This document shows positions 47,941 to 57,295 of a stretch of 64,000 bases of DNA, piece by piece (positions within the stretch are counted from its first letter, which is position 1; each line of letters begins with the position of its first letter). The notes under the pieces were generated by a model. It was given only the letters and a program-made list of their open reading frames with translations. It was not told the DNA's origin and did no database searches. The position numbers were made by a program, and so were the translations under genes. Origin of the DNA: Oleiharenicola sp. (GTDB lineage: Bacteria; Verrucomicrobiota; Verrucomicrobiia; Opitutales; Opitutaceae); NCBI GenBank assembly GCA_025363455.1, contig JANYDW010000048.1:56962-120961 (forward strand), given 5' to 3'.

Positions 47941-48080
47941 TCTGGAGAGCTCGCGTCCCTGCGAGCCGTCTTTCGGTGCATCGTTCGCTGGAGGGCCGGA
48001 CTCCTGCCCGGCCTCGGTCGGGCAGGAGCCCGACCCTCCAATAATCAATCACGGCCCGCAGGGACGCGGGCCCTCCGCCT
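47941..48080. repeat. nested palindrome (family C, full copy)
   Basis: An outer inverted repeat (GCGTCCCTGCGAGCCGT and ACGGCCCGCAGGGACGC) encloses an inner one (GGAGGGCCGGACTCCTGCCC and GGGCAGGAGCCCGACCCTCC). The whole gap between the HDOD gene and the DUF485 gene is filled by this element. It looks like two dispersed palindromes, one inserted in the other. Confidence 0.75.
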
Positions 48081-48090
48081 AATCAGAACT

Positions 48091-48933
48091 TCATGCCGCT
48101 TTCGCCCACTCGATCGCCGTGAAACGGTCAAATTGCCGCCGGGCATCGGCCACCGCACCTTCCAAATGATCCGCATCCAGTCCGGTAAGGGCGCACATCT
48201 CGGCATCACGGCGCCAGCCTGTCGATTCGCCCGGCAGGGCTTGGCCCCACTCCGCGGCCAGCGCACAGGCAAGGTGCAGGTTCGCTGCGCCCACGGAAAA
48301 TTCCCCAGCCGTCTCGGGCGTGACATGGGTGCAGATGGGCCCGGAAATATCGATGGGGAAACGCCAGTGGTCCAGCAGGACGGCCGTGGCCTCCGGCGAA
48401 GTGACGCCATGAACCGATTTCTCCCAGGCGAAAATGTCGGGCTCAGCCGCTGCGCCGGGATACTTCACCGCCCCGGTGTGGTTGTTCAGGATGATCTTGC
48501 CCAGATTGCGCATCAGGCCTGCGGAATAGGCGCTCCCGGCATTGCCACCAAGGCGGGTCGCGAAAGCCGACGTCAGGGATCCAACCGCCACGGCATTGGT
48601 CCAAAGCTGGCCGGCCTTGATCCCGTAGTGGGCGAGGTCACCCTGAAACACCTGACGCGACACGACCAACCCGACGAGTTGGTTGATCTCCCCAAAGCCC
48701 ACGCGGGCCACCGCCTCGTCCAGCGTCTGGCTCCGCGAACGCAAGCCGTAGAGCGCGCTGTTGCTCAGCCGGATGATCTGGAAAGTCAGAGCCGGGGCGA
48801 CGCGCAGCAGCTCGACGATGTCGTCGAGGTCAGTGTCCGCATCATCCAGCATCGCCCGCAGGCGGCTGAAAATGCCAAGGGCCGGCGGCAGCTTGCTGCC
48901 GAGTGAAATGATGGTGTCATGGCCTAAGCTCAT
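48091..48933 (-). CDS. HDOD domain protein
   Basis: The 280-residue cytoplasmic protein contains an HDOD domain at about residues 12-210 (KLPPALGIFSRLRAMLDD, IVELLRVAPALTFQIIRLSNSALYG, AGLMRNLGKIILN). The metal-binding His-Asp pair of true HD enzymes is absent, as usual for HDOD. Such proteins act in signalling and motility control. No output domain is attached. The gene appears monocistronic. Confidence 0.88.
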   Translation of the reverse strand: MSLGHDTIISLGSKLPPALGIFSRLRAMLDDADTDLDDIVELLRVAPALTFQIIRLSNSALYGLRSRSQTLDEAVARVGFGEINQLVGLVVSRQVFQGDLAHYGIKAGQLWTNAVAVGSLTSAFATRLGGNAGSAYSAGLMRNLGKIILNNHTGAVKYPGAAAEPDIFAWEKSVHGVTSPEATAVLLDHWRFPIDISGPICTHVTPETAGEFSVGAANLHLACALAAEWGQALPGESTGWRRDAEMCALTGLDADHLEGAVADARRQFDRFTAIEWAKAA

Positions 48934-49104
48934 AGAGGCGCGTTCCTGTCATCGGCCCAAATAACAGGTTCTGAAGAGGCCAACCGGAGCTGGAATCTTC
49001 CAGTTGCTACGCAGTTGGGGTACACGGCTGACAAAGACCGTCAGCAGCGATTGTCTTCCCGCTTTAAACCCATTGCTCCTCAGTGATTCTAACAATCACG
49101 AGAG

Positions 49105-49119
49105 GGCATCCCTGATGCC
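49105..49119 (-). terminator. possible weak hairpin after the VPDGG-CTERM gene
   Basis: GGCATC and GATGCC form a 6-bp stem with a three-base loop about 40 bases past the stop, and a second small stem (GTGATT/AATCAC) follows. No T tract is present. Confidence 0.25.
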
Positions 49120-49156
49120 AAGCTTAACGCCCCTCTTGGGTCGAGACGAGGCCAAC

Positions 49157-50056
49157 CTACTTCCCGCGTCGAAGTGCAATCCAAGAACTCAGTGACAGGC
49201 CAAGTCCGAGAAACATCAATGTCATACCACCGTCCGGAACTTGCGTCGTCGTCGAGGTTTTGACGACTGCACTCCATTCCTCGTATCCTGCTTGAGCTGC
49301 CAGGTCCTTGTCGACGGAGTAGTGCACACCATTCAGATTGTAGAACCATACATAGTCCGATGCAAAGGCGCCGGCAAAAGCCGCTTGGGGTATGTAAACA
49401 ATCATATCCGCCATGCCACTGCCGCCGTTGGGGTGATGATAGCCAAGGTTGAGGTTCTCCTGGGCGGCGTCGAGCTTGATCCATTTGGCGATATCAAAAG
49501 ACCCATTGGGCAAAATCGTGGGGTCGTTCATTGCCCAACGAAGGGTGCCCAGATTATTTAAGTTGGTGATATTATTCTGAACGCTGGCCGTGTTGTCCGT
49601 AGCCGAAGTATAGATCCGAATGTTGTCTACCGAGATCACGCTTTTGGCGCTGCCAGGCTCGTTCGCATCCAAAATAAAAGCGAAGTAGTTGACGTTGCTT
49701 ATCTGGACCGTTGCGAGATCGCCGAAACGCAGGGACGTATTCCAGTTCGGGCGAAGTCCATCCAGATAAAGTGCATTATGTCCATCTGAGTTATAGGCGC
49801 TTTCGATGTTCTTGTTCCCCGTCGAGGTCTGCCCATTGGCATCAAGAGTGAGAAACGGGTTGAAGACCCCGGTGCCAGTCGGCTGCGACCAATAATCAGC
49901 AACGATCGCCGTGCCACCGACGTCCCCCAAAACATTAAACGACTGGGTACCCGAAGGCGAAAGATCGTACTCGGTGGCGTTCGCAAATGTCGGCAAACTC
50001 AAACCAATGAGGCTGCACACCAAGACATGACTGAAAGGAAAACGGACGGGTTTCAT
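49157..50056 (-). CDS. exoprotein with VPDGG-CTERM sorting signal
   Basis: The 299-residue protein has a signal peptide (VLVCSLIGLSLPTFANA), a beta-rich body without recognised enzymatic motif, and a C-terminal sorting tag: VPDGG, one membrane helix (TLMFLGLGLSLSSWIAL) and the basic end RRGK. Tags of this type are cut by an exosortase in bacteria that export such proteins with surface polysaccharide. No exosortase gene is in the window. The body mentions no known binding module. The region upstream is very AT-rich. Confidence 0.85.
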   Translation of the reverse strand: MKPVRFPFSHVLVCSLIGLSLPTFANATEYDLSPSGTQSFNVLGDVGGTAIVADYWSQPTGTGVFNPFLTLDANGQTSTGNKNIESAYNSDGHNALYLDGLRPNWNTSLRFGDLATVQISNVNYFAFILDANEPGSAKSVISVDNIRIYTSATDNTASVQNNITNLNNLGTLRWAMNDPTILPNGSFDIAKWIKLDAAQENLNLGYHHPNGGSGMADMIVYIPQAAFAGAFASDYVWFYNLNGVHYSVDKDLAAQAGYEEWSAVVKTSTTTQVPDGGMTLMFLGLGLSLSSWIALRRGK

Positions 50057-50361
50057 GATTTTTATAATGCAATAGATGTGCCTAAAAAGTGAGTTGAATT
50101 ATAAGTGATTGATTATAATAATATACTGAATTATTTAAAACCGATCCCGTTCTTGTATTCCCTTAGAATGTAATGATAAATGACCATTCCTCGTTTTTCA
50201 TGACCGCCCTCAACGCACATCTGATGTGTCACGAGTAGTTTGTGAGATTCGCTTGTAGTGTAAGCAATGCCGACATCCATGATTTCAGTCCGGACTATTT
50301 TTCTAACTACTTCTGGCTTAAATTAATACGCGGCTGAATGTTCAGCGCTATCTTGGTTATT
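50057..50361 (-). promoter_or_regulatory. AT-rich promoter region of the VPDGG-CTERM gene
   Basis: This 305-bp gap is far more AT-rich than the rest of the window, especially 50,090-50,140. Two TATAAT-like words occur on the minus strand, but no matching -35 box or Shine-Dalgarno site is clear. The half nearer pckG shows nothing that I recognise. Confidence 0.35.
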
Positions 50362-52185
50362 TCACATCCGGCAGATGAGTAGCTCGCGCTCGAACATCAG
50401 CTCTTTGGGCAGGGAGGCGTGCACGTCGAGGAAGAGTTCCTCGTGGCCGAGAACCTCGGCGCGCCAGGCGGCCTTGTCGAAAGCCTGCAATTCCTCGAAC
50501 CTGGCCTCTGGAAAATCCATCCCGGCCCAGTCGAGGTCCTTGTAGCGCGGCACCCAACCGATGGGCGTCTCCTTCGCCCGGCCGCCGCCCCGCACACGGT
50601 CCACGACCCATTTCAGGACGCGCATGTTCTCGGAAAAGCCCGGCCAGAGAAACTTCCCGCCGGCGTCCTTGCGGAACCAGTTCACATGGAAAATGCGGGG
50701 TGTCTCACTGAGCTTGCGCTGCATGCTGATCCAATGGCGGAAGTAGTCACCCATGTTGTAGCCGCAGAACGGCAGCATAGCCATCGGGTCGCGCCGCACC
50801 TTGCCGATGGTGCCGGCAGCAGCAGCGGTCATCTCCGAGCCCATGGTAGCGCCGACGTATACGCCACTGCTCCAGTTGAAGGCCTGGTAAACGAGAGGCA
50901 TGGTGGTGGCGCGGCGGCCGCCAAAGATGATCGCGCTGATCGGCACCCCATCCGGTTTCTCCCAATCGGGGTCGATGGTCGGGCATTGTTTCGCCGGCGC
51001 GGTGAAGCGGGAGTTGGGGTGGGCGGCCTTGGTGCCCTTCTCTTTCGCCAGTGCGGGCGTCCAATCATTGCCCTGCCAGTCGATGACGTGCGCAGGCGGC
51101 GCGTCGGTCATGCCCTCCCACCACACGCCGCCGTCGTCGGTCAGCGCGACGTTGGTAAAGATTGTGTTCTTCGCGAGTGAGGCCATCGCGTTGGGGTTGG
51201 TCTGGTTGCTCGTGCCGGGCGCGACCCCAAAGAAGCCGGCCTCGGGATTGATGGCCCGCAGGCGGCCGTTCGCGTCGGGCTTGATCCACGCGATGTCATC
51301 GCCCACCGTCCACACCTTCCAGCCCTGCTTTTGGAAATGCGCGGGCGGGATAAGCATGGCGAAATTCGTTTTGCCGCACGCGCTGGGAAAGGCTGCCGCG
51401 ACGTAAGTTTTCTTCCCCTGCGGGTTCTCGACGCCGAGGATGAGCATGTGCTCGGCCATCCAGCCTTCGTCGCGCGCCATCGCGCTGGCAATGCGGAGCG
51501 CGAAGCACTTCTTGCCTAGCAGCGCGTTGCCGCCGTAGCCCGAGCCATAGCTCCAGATCTCCCGCGACTCGGGGAAATGCACGATATATTTTTCCTTGTT
51601 GCACGGCCACGCCACATCCTTCCGGCCCTTCGCCAGCGGTGCGCCGACCGAGTGCACGCAGGGGACGACCCGCTTGAAGTTGCGGTCGATCAGCTCGAAC
51701 ACCTTTTTGCCGATGCGGGCCATGATGCGCATGTTGACGACCACGTAGGGCGAGTCGGTCAGCTGAACGCCGATCTGGGACATGGGTGACCCGATCGGGC
51801 CCATGCTGAACGGCAGCACGTACATCGTGCGGCCCTGCATGCACCCGTTGAACAGGCCCTTGAGCGTCTTCCGCATCTCGAAGGGATCGACCCAGTTGTT
51901 GGTCGGGCCGGCCGATTCCTTGGCGAGCGAGCAGATATACGTGCGGTCTTCCACCCGGGCCACGTCACCCGGATCGGAGCGCGCGAGGAAGCAGCCCGGC
52001 CATTTCTTCTGGTTCAACTTGATGAAAGTGCCGTCGTCGACCAGCTGCGCGCATAGCGCGTCATATTCGTTCTGCGAACCGTCGACCCAGTGAATGGCGT
52101 CCGGTTGGCAAAGCGTCGCCATTTTCTTCACCCAGCGGACCAGATGCAGGTTACGACTCAGGGGCTTGCTCGCGGTGGTTTTCAT
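50362..52185 (-). CDS. pckG: phosphoenolpyruvate carboxykinase (GTP)
   Basis: This 607-residue GTP-dependent enzyme interconverts oxaloacetate and phosphoenolpyruvate, linking the TCA cycle to gluconeogenesis. The kinase loop [12 protein letters not shown] at about residues 283-294 is the GTP-type form. Other blocks are [17 protein letters not shown]-like ([17 protein letters not shown]), the guanine region ([15 protein letters not shown]) and [13 protein letters not shown]. Length and composition are normal. No neighbouring gene seems to be in the same operon. Confidence 0.97.
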   Translation of the reverse strand: MKTTASKPLSRNLHLVRWVKKMATLCQPDAIHWVDGSQNEYDALCAQLVDDGTFIKLNQKKWPGCFLARSDPGDVARVEDRTYICSLAKESAGPTNNWVDPFEMRKTLKGLFNGCMQGRTMYVLPFSMGPIGSPMSQIGVQLTDSPYVVVNMRIMARIGKKVFELIDRNFKRVVPCVHSVGAPLAKGRKDVAWPCNKEKYIVHFPESREIWSYGSGYGGNALLGKKCFALRIASAMARDEGWMAEHMLILGVENPQGKKTYVAAAFPSACGKTNFAMLIPPAHFQKQGWKVWTVGDDIAWIKPDANGRLRAINPEAGFFGVAPGTSNQTNPNAMASLAKNTIFTNVALTDDGGVWWEGMTDAPPAHVIDWQGNDWTPALAKEKGTKAAHPNSRFTAPAKQCPTIDPDWEKPDGVPISAIIFGGRRATTMPLVYQAFNWSSGVYVGATMGSEMTAAAAGTIGKVRRDPMAMLPFCGYNMGDYFRHWISMQRKLSETPRIFHVNWFRKDAGGKFLWPGFSENMRVLKWVVDRVRGGGRAKETPIGWVPRYKDLDWAGMDFPEARFEELQAFDKAAWRAEVLGHEELFLDVHASLPKELMFERELLICRM

Positions 52186-52316
52186 GACTCCCCTAAACTA
52201 CCGCCCGCCCGCGGTGAGTAAACGGGAAAGGCTGGGCTTCGTTCGCGAATTAATTGGAGCGCATGGACCCATAAGTTGCGGCTCGCCGGGTGCATTCTCC
52301 CGGCTACACTGGCACT

Positions 52317-52487
52317 ATGAACAAGCTGTGCATCTTCGCCGGCACGATGATTTTCGGGGTCCTTGGCAGTGTGCTCGCCGGAGCCTTCGGCATGGATACG
52401 TTCTCGCTGGGCTCTTTCCTGCTCAGTGGCGTCGGCAGCGTCGTCGGAGTCTATGTGGGTTGGAAGGTCGCGCAAAAATTGAGCTGA
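52317..52487 (+). CDS. small membrane protein
   Basis: The 56-residue protein (MNKLCIFAGTMIFGVLGSVLAGAFG) has two hydrophobic helices rich in glycine, the second being GVGSVVGVYVGWKVAQ. I chose ATG 52317. No family is recognised, although such small glycine-zipper proteins are common in stress responses. It is divergent from pckG. Confidence 0.5.
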   Translation: MNKLCIFAGTMIFGVLGSVLAGAFGMDTFSLGSFLLSGVGSVVGVYVGWKVAQKLS

Positions 52488-52503
52488 GGTCACTCTGTCC
52501 GGA

Positions 52504-52573
52504 GTGTAGAAGGGGCTTTATGCCCCGACCTTGGACACACGAAGCCGGTCGGGGCGTAAAGCCCCTCCTACAC
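52504..52573. repeat. 27-bp inverted repeat GTGTAGAAGGGGCTTTATGCC (family D)
   Basis: Arms at 52504-52530 and 52547-52573 are complementary with two mismatches and flank 16 bases. It follows the small membrane protein gene directly and could act as an RNA hairpin. Confidence 0.75.
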
Positions 52574-52596
52574 TCGCGCTAGTGCGAGATTTCCCG

Positions 52597-52650
52597 AGGA
52601 TCCTTCGCCCGCGTTGCGGGTTCAGGATGATTCCGCGGCCGCGGGATCAT
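52597..52650. repeat. dispersed repeat, family B copy 5 (short)
   Basis: GGATCCTTCGCCCGCG and TTCAGGATGATTCCGCGG mark a shortened copy that touches the stop codon of the cation efflux gene. Confidence 0.6.
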
Positions 52651-53549
52651 TTCACCGGCTCGATGTGTACGCTCACATCGCTGATGACGTGGGCGGCCGA
52701 GGCAATCAGCGCGTCCTTGACCGCGTGGGCGATGTCGTGCCCTTCGCGCACCGTGAGACTGCCCTCGACCCGCACATGGATGTCCACGAGGTGGCTCAGC
52801 CCGCTTTTCCGGACCCGTACCTTGTCGAGAGCCTGCACCCCCGGCACTTGAAGGGCGAGCGCCCGGACTTCGTTCTCGAATTTTGCCGGGGCGGCCGTGT
52901 CCATCACGTCGCCCAGCGCCTTCGTGATCATGCCGATGCCGTTGAAGGAGATTATCACGCACGCAAACAGCGCCGCCCAGTCATCAGCCGTCTCCCAGCC
53001 CGGTCCGCCGACCAAGGCGATCGAGATGCCAACGAAGGCCGCCGCCGAGGTCATGGCGTCCGACCAGTGGTGCAAGGCCTCGACCCCGAGCGCGGTGCTG
53101 CCCACCTCCTCGCCCGCCGCGCCCACGCGGCGCGAGAACAGCGCCTTGGTCACGATCACGCCGGCCAGCAGCACGAGTGTCCACCAAGCCGGACCTTGGT
53201 GCGGCGTGATGATTTCATGAATCGCGTGCCAGCCGATCCAGCCAGCCATGACAAAAATAATCACCGCCACGGCCAGGGCGGCCAGCGGCTCGGCCTTGCC
53301 ATGGCCATAGGGATGGTCGGCATCGGGCGGCTGCGCCGCGACCTTGAAGCCGGCCCACACCAGCAATGAAGACAGAATGTCGAGCAGTGACTCCGCCCCG
53401 TCGGCGATCAAGGCATAGGTGTGGCCGAAAATCCCCCCGGCGAACTTGAGCACCGCCAGCACGGCGTTCAGCGCCATGCCCCGGAGCACGATGCGGGCGC
53501 TTTCGCGGGCCCGTTGAGCGGTGCGAGCATGGGCGTCGGGGCTGGTCAT
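52647..53549 (-). CDS. cation diffusion facilitator transporter
   Basis: The 300-residue inner membrane exporter of zinc or iron type has about six helices. Metal-site motifs are visible in helix 2 (ALIADGAESLLDI) and helix 5 (ALHHWSDAMTSAAAF), with the His-rich HPYGHGKAE between and a cytoplasmic domain at the end. The ORF track extends to 53954 through the antisense of the next gene; ATG 53549 (MTSPDAHARTAQRARESAR) is the real start. It would use proton antiport. The metal is not determined. Confidence 0.92.
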   Translation of the reverse strand: MTSPDAHARTAQRARESARIVLRGMALNAVLAVLKFAGGIFGHTYALIADGAESLLDILSSLLVWAGFKVAAQPPDADHPYGHGKAEPLAALAVAVIIFVMAGWIGWHAIHEIITPHQGPAWWTLVLLAGVIVTKALFSRRVGAAGEEVGSTALGVEALHHWSDAMTSAAAFVGISIALVGGPGWETADDWAALFACVIISFNGIGMITKALGDVMDTAAPAKFENEVRALALQVPGVQALDKVRVRKSGLSHLVDIHVRVEGSLTVREGHDIAHAVKDALIASAAHVISDVSVHIEPVK

Positions 53550-53640
53550 GACGCGAGGTTGGGCCGCCCGGGAGACCAGCTCAAGGCGGCATTGACCGTG
53601 GCCGGCGGCGGGCCTAGGGTCCCGGCACCGCCACTCACCG

Positions 53641-54096
53641 ATGTCCGATACCGCCGCACCTGTCGCCGCCGAGCCCGTGAAGCAGTTCTCCGTCTTCATC
53701 GAAAACCGCGTAGGCCGCCTCCACGACCTCGTGGCCCTGCTGGGCAAACATAACATCCACATCATGGCGATCACGACGATCGACCAGACCGACACCGCCC
53801 TCGACCGGATGATCGTCGACGACCCCGACCGCGCCCGCGAGCTGATGGCCGCGAACAATTTCTTCTTCACCGAGTGCGACGTGATTGCCGTCGAGTTCAA
53901 CGACGAGTCCAAGCTGCAAGCGGTGCTGTCCGCCCTGCTCACCGTCGAGATCAACGTCCACTACGCCTACGCGTTCCTCGTGCGCCCAAAGGGTCGCTCC
54001 GCCCTCGCCCTCAGTGTCGAGGACAACGATCTCGCCGCCAGCGCTCTCAACACCCGCGGTTTCAAGGTTCTCTCGCAACGCGACATCTCGCGCTGA
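53641..54096 (+). CDS. tandem ACT domain protein
   Basis: The 151-residue protein has two ACT-like units. The first is FSVFIENRVGRLHDLVALLGKHNIHIMAITTIDQTD and the second begins at LQAVLSALLTVEINVHYAYAFLVRPKGRSALALSVED. ACT domains bind amino acids and regulate enzymes. It resembles stand-alone regulatory proteins, not a full acetolactate synthase small subunit. It is divergent from the cation efflux gene and 43 bp before the glycosyltransferase. Confidence 0.85.
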   Translation: MSDTAAPVAAEPVKQFSVFIENRVGRLHDLVALLGKHNIHIMAITTIDQTDTALDRMIVDDPDRARELMAANNFFFTECDVIAVEFNDESKLQAVLSALLTVEINVHYAYAFLVRPKGRSALALSVEDNDLAASALNTRGFKVLSQRDISR

Positions 54097-54139
54097 GGCC
54101 GCGCAGTGCGGCCGGCCGGTCCACGTTTTTCCCTCCCCC

Positions 54140-55117
54140 ATGGCCTCCTTGTGCAAACTTTCCGTGATCGTCCCCTCCTACAACGAGGAGGCCTCGCTCC
54201 CCGAGTTGCACCGGCGCGTCACCGCGGCCTGCGAACGGGCCGTGGGTGGGGACTACGAACTGCTCCTGGTCAATGACGGCTCCACGGACGGCACCTGGGC
54301 CGGCCTGACCGCCCTGGCCGCCCGCGATGCCCGGCTGCGTTGTATCGACCTGACCCGAAACTATGGTCACCAAAGCGCTGTGACGGCCGGCCTCGCCCTC
54401 TCGCGCGGCGAGCGCGTGCTGCTGTTGGACGCCGACCTGCAGGATCCCCCGGAATTGCTGGGCGCTATGATGGAGAAAATGGACGCGGGCTTTGACGTGG
54501 TCTACGCGCAGCGGCGCAGCCGCGAGGGCGAGGGCTTTTTCAAGAAGGCCACCGCGGCCCTCTTCTACCGCCTCCTGCGGCGCCTGTCCGACGTGGACAT
54601 TCCGCAGGACACAGGCGATTTCCGCCTCATGCGCCGGACCGTGGTGGTGGCGCTCAACGCCCTGCCCGAACAGCACCGGTTTGTCCGCGGCATGGTCGCC
54701 TGGGTCGGTTTCCGGCAGACCGCGGTGCTCTACGACCGGGAAAAACGCCGCAGCGGGCAAAGCCACTACCCCTTTTGGAAAATGGCGTCCCTCGCCGTCG
54801 ATGCCATCACCAGCTTCTCCATCGTGCCGCTCCGCCTGATTGTGACGTTGGCCGGCCTGACGTTCCTGCTCTCCCTGCTGCTCATGGTTTACGCCTTCGT
54901 GAGCTGGGCCTTTTTCCAGGCCGTGGCGGGCTGGACGAGCCTGATCTCCGTCGTACTTTTCCTCGGCAGCGTGCAATTGCTCTCCTTGGGCATCATCGGT
55001 GAATACGTGGGCCGCACCTTTATCGAAAGCAAGCGCCGGCCCACCTACCTGATCCGCGAGGTCCTCCAGGCGGAGCCAGACATACCCGGCACCCGCCCCG
55101 CCGAAATCCGGGAATGA
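54140..55117 (+). CDS. GT2 glycosyltransferase, dolichol-phosphate sugar synthase-like
   Basis: The 325-residue protein has a GT-A catalytic domain (LSVIVPSYNEEASLPEL, LLLVNDGSTDGTW, VLLLDADLQDPPELL, DTGDFRLMRR) and two C-terminal membrane helices, the ArnC/DPM1-like arrangement. It would load a sugar on undecaprenyl phosphate. ATG 54140 is correct; the ORF track runs 85 codons further upstream through the ACT gene. The stop overlaps the methyltransferase start by ATGA. Confidence 0.92.
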   Translation: MASLCKLSVIVPSYNEEASLPELHRRVTAACERAVGGDYELLLVNDGSTDGTWAGLTALAARDARLRCIDLTRNYGHQSAVTAGLALSRGERVLLLDADLQDPPELLGAMMEKMDAGFDVVYAQRRSREGEGFFKKATAALFYRLLRRLSDVDIPQDTGDFRLMRRTVVVALNALPEQHRFVRGMVAWVGFRQTAVLYDREKRRSGQSHYPFWKMASLAVDAITSFSIVPLRLIVTLAGLTFLLSLLLMVYAFVSWAFFQAVAGWTSLISVVLFLGSVQLLSLGIIGEYVGRTFIESKRRPTYLIREVLQAEPDIPGTRPAEIRE

Positions 55118-55869
55118 ATCCTGCCCCGCCAGCCCCGTTCCGTTATAGTCCCGGGTTCTACGACTACATTGAACAGGGCGCCCGCCGCGCCGCGGACCGT
55201 CTGCTGCCAATTATTAACTCCTCCCTCGCGCCGGCCGGCGTGCTCGATGTTGGTTGCGGCCGCGGTATCTGGCTGGACGCCTGGATCCGACTCGGGGTGC
55301 CGGACGTTCTCGGACTGGACGGAGCGTATGTCGACCCGGCCCGCCTGGCCATTCCGGCCGCCTCATTCCGCAGCCTGGACGTCTCCGAACCCTTCGAGCT
55401 CCGCCGCCGCTGGAGCCTCGCCCAATGCCTCGAGGTGGGCGAACACATCCCGCCGGCCCGGAGCGCAATGCTGGTGCAAAACCTCACCCACCATGCCGAT
55501 CACATCCTGTTCTCCGCCGCGGAACCGGGCCAGGGCGGGCATAACCATATCAACGAGCAGCCGCTGGAATTCTGGCGGCAGCTTTTCCGCCAGCACGGCT
55601 ACGACGCCTACGATGTCGTCCGGCCCGTGCTGCATGACGACCGCATGGTCGAGCCCTGGTACCGCTACAACACGCTGTTGTACGTCCGCGATTCCGCGGC
55701 CGCCGCCCTGCCCGATGCCGCCACCCGCACGCGGCTGGATCCCAACCGCCCCATTCCTCGGTTCGCACCCTGGAGCTGGCAAATCCGCCGCCTGTTGCTC
55801 CGGCCCCTGCCAGTCGGCTTGGTGACGGCCCTCGGCCGGTTGAAAAACCGCCTCAACGGCAGTTCCTGA
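55114..55869 (+). CDS. SAM-dependent methyltransferase
   Basis: The 251-residue class I methyltransferase shows motif I VLDVGCGRGIWLDAW at about residues 43-57, an acidic residue after strand 2 (VLGLDGAYVD) and the post-II motif LAQCLEVGEHI. The C-terminal part is basic and may bind membranes. It is coupled to the glycosyltransferase by an ATGA overlap, so it may modify a lipid-linked sugar or glycan. Substrate unknown. Confidence 0.85.
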   Translation: MNPAPPAPFRYSPGFYDYIEQGARRAADRLLPIINSSLAPAGVLDVGCGRGIWLDAWIRLGVPDVLGLDGAYVDPARLAIPAASFRSLDVSEPFELRRRWSLAQCLEVGEHIPPARSAMLVQNLTHHADHILFSAAEPGQGGHNHINEQPLEFWRQLFRQHGYDAYDVVRPVLHDDRMVEPWYRYNTLLYVRDSAAAALPDAATRTRLDPNRPIPRFAPWSWQIRRLLLRPLPVGLVTALGRLKNRLNGSS

Positions 55870-55898
55870 GAACACCTCCTCAACGTGTCCTTGTCTCG

Positions 55899-55979
55899 TT
55901 GTAGGAGCCTGCTTGCAGGCGATTCGGAACGTTGCCGGCAATTGAGCGTGGAGCATCGCCTGCAAGCAGGCTCCTACAA
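55899..55979. repeat. REP-like palindrome TGTAGGAGCCTGCTTGCAGG (family A copy 2)
   Basis: Perfect 25-bp arms (55899-55923 and 55955-55979) flank 31 bases. It is the clean copy of the element at 31,982. The resemblance to Pseudomonas-type REP palindromes is notable; no RAYT transposase gene is in the window. Confidence 0.85.
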
Positions 55980-56002
55980 AAGGCGAACGGTGGCCACGGT
56001 CT

Positions 56003-56479
56003 CTACCCCTTCGTCTCCACGCGCTTCTCGCCCTTGAGCAGGTAGAGACCCGTGAGGTAGCCCCCCTCGTAGAGTTGGCCGACCGACAGTGTGCCCTCGA
56101 ACGTGATTGGCACATCCATCAACGGCGGCACACCCTTGCCGACCATCCGGACCACGACCCATTCGTTGACCTTTGGCATGACGCCGTAGCAACACATCAT
56201 GGGGTCCTTCACCAAAAGAAATTCTGTCACAAGTCCGGCCGCCATCTTCACCGGCAGCATGAAGCCCGTCACCAACACCTTCTTGTCATTGTACTCGCGG
56301 ACCTTCGCCGGGATCTGCGCCTCTGCGGCGGCGGCTTTTGCGGGGTCCTCCGGCGCCACAAATTCATAGGAAGCCAGCTTGTCGAAGCCCAGCGTCACGG
56401 CTTCGGCCTCGGCCCCACGCGCTCTGGCGGCCAGCCCGAGGGCGGACAACAGGAGACTGAGGCAGAATTTGGTTTTCAT
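56003..56479 (-). CDS. DUF3299 exported protein
   Basis: The 158-residue protein has a signal peptide (FCLSLLLSALGLAARARG) and the DUF3299 pattern: KVLVTGFMLPVKMAAGLVTEFLLVKDPMMCCYGVMPKVNEWV. The Cys pair in CCYG is conserved in the family and could bind a metal. Function is not established. It follows a His-rich membrane protein gene on the same strand, 46 bp apart. Confidence 0.85.
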   Translation of the reverse strand: MKTKFCLSLLLSALGLAARARGAEAEAVTLGFDKLASYEFVAPEDPAKAAAAEAQIPAKVREYNDKKVLVTGFMLPVKMAAGLVTEFLLVKDPMMCCYGVMPKVNEWVVVRMVGKGVPPLMDVPITFEGTLSVGQLYEGGYLTGLYLLKGEKRVETKG

Positions 56480-56525
56480 CGGTCAGACAAGGTAACGGCC
56501 TGGGGCCGGTGGTCAAATCGGGGAT

Positions 56526-57224
56526 TTAGAGGTGCCCGTGGAGATGCTCGACAACGACGAACGCCAGGCCGCACAGGATCAGCAAGGTGCCGAGCACGGG
56601 GGCCTCGCATTTTTCCAACCACTTGAAACGCACCCGCTCCACTCCGAGCAGGGTAAGCCACGTGAACAGCAGCATCGCCGACCAAGTACCGAGCGCGAGG
56701 ATCACGCTCAGGAGTGTCACCCCGCTCCAGCCGAATTGCACGCCGGACAAATACACCGGCAGCAGACCTTCGCAGGGGGAAAAAGTCAGCATGGTGAACA
56801 AACCCCCCACCGCCGCCCAATCGCTTGTTCGCTCTACCGGGACCGGCGGGATCGGATGCCCGTGATCGTGATGATGGCAGTGTCCTTCAATTAGTTCGCC
56901 ATGGCCATGGGTCCAGCCGCGCCAGTGGCGGAACAGGATCAGCAGGCCCATCGCGATCAGCGCTCCGCCTGCGACATACGGAAAAATACCCGTCCAACGC
57001 GCGTCGATCTGCAGGCCGAACCATGCCAGCCCGAGCCCGAGTGCCGTCATCATCAGCAGGTGACCGCCCGAACACAGCGTCACCATCGCCAGTGTCCGGC
57101 CGCGCGACCAGCCCTGCGCCCGCGCCACCACGACGAACGGCAGCCAGTGCGTCGGAATCGCCGCGTGGATAAACGCGACGGCCAGGCCGGTGGCCCCGAG
57201 GGTGAGAAAGACGGTGAAATCCAT
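56526..57224 (-). CDS. TauE/NicO-like membrane protein with His-rich loop
   Basis: The 232-residue protein has about six membrane helices in two halves. Marker segments are IHAAIPTHWLPFVVVARAQGW, SGGHLLMMTALGLG and FSPCEGLLPVYLSG. Between the halves lies a histidine-rich cytosolic or periplasmic loop (HGHGELIEGHCHHHDHGH), as in nickel, cobalt or zinc transporters. The metal is inferred from that loop. The gene is 71 bp downstream of the Crp/Fnr regulator on the same strand. Confidence 0.75.
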   Translation of the reverse strand: MDFTVFLTLGATGLAVAFIHAAIPTHWLPFVVVARAQGWSRGRTLAMVTLCSGGHLLMMTALGLGLAWFGLQIDARWTGIFPYVAGGALIAMGLLILFRHWRGWTHGHGELIEGHCHHHDHGHPIPPVPVERTSDWAAVGGLFTMLTFSPCEGLLPVYLSGVQFGWSGVTLLSVILALGTWSAMLLFTWLTLLGVERVRFKWLEKCEAPVLGTLLILCGLAFVVVEHLHGHL

Positions 57225-57295
57225 GTGGCGAGCGGCTATAAGCGCCCCACCCTACCAAAGTCGTCAAGCCCCATGCTCGCGCCGCCGCCGCTTTG

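Noticed and set aside
53885-54139. N-terminal 85-codon extension of the glycosyltransferase ORF
   Set aside because: It overlaps the ACT gene in another frame; homology-like sequence starts only at ATG 54140.
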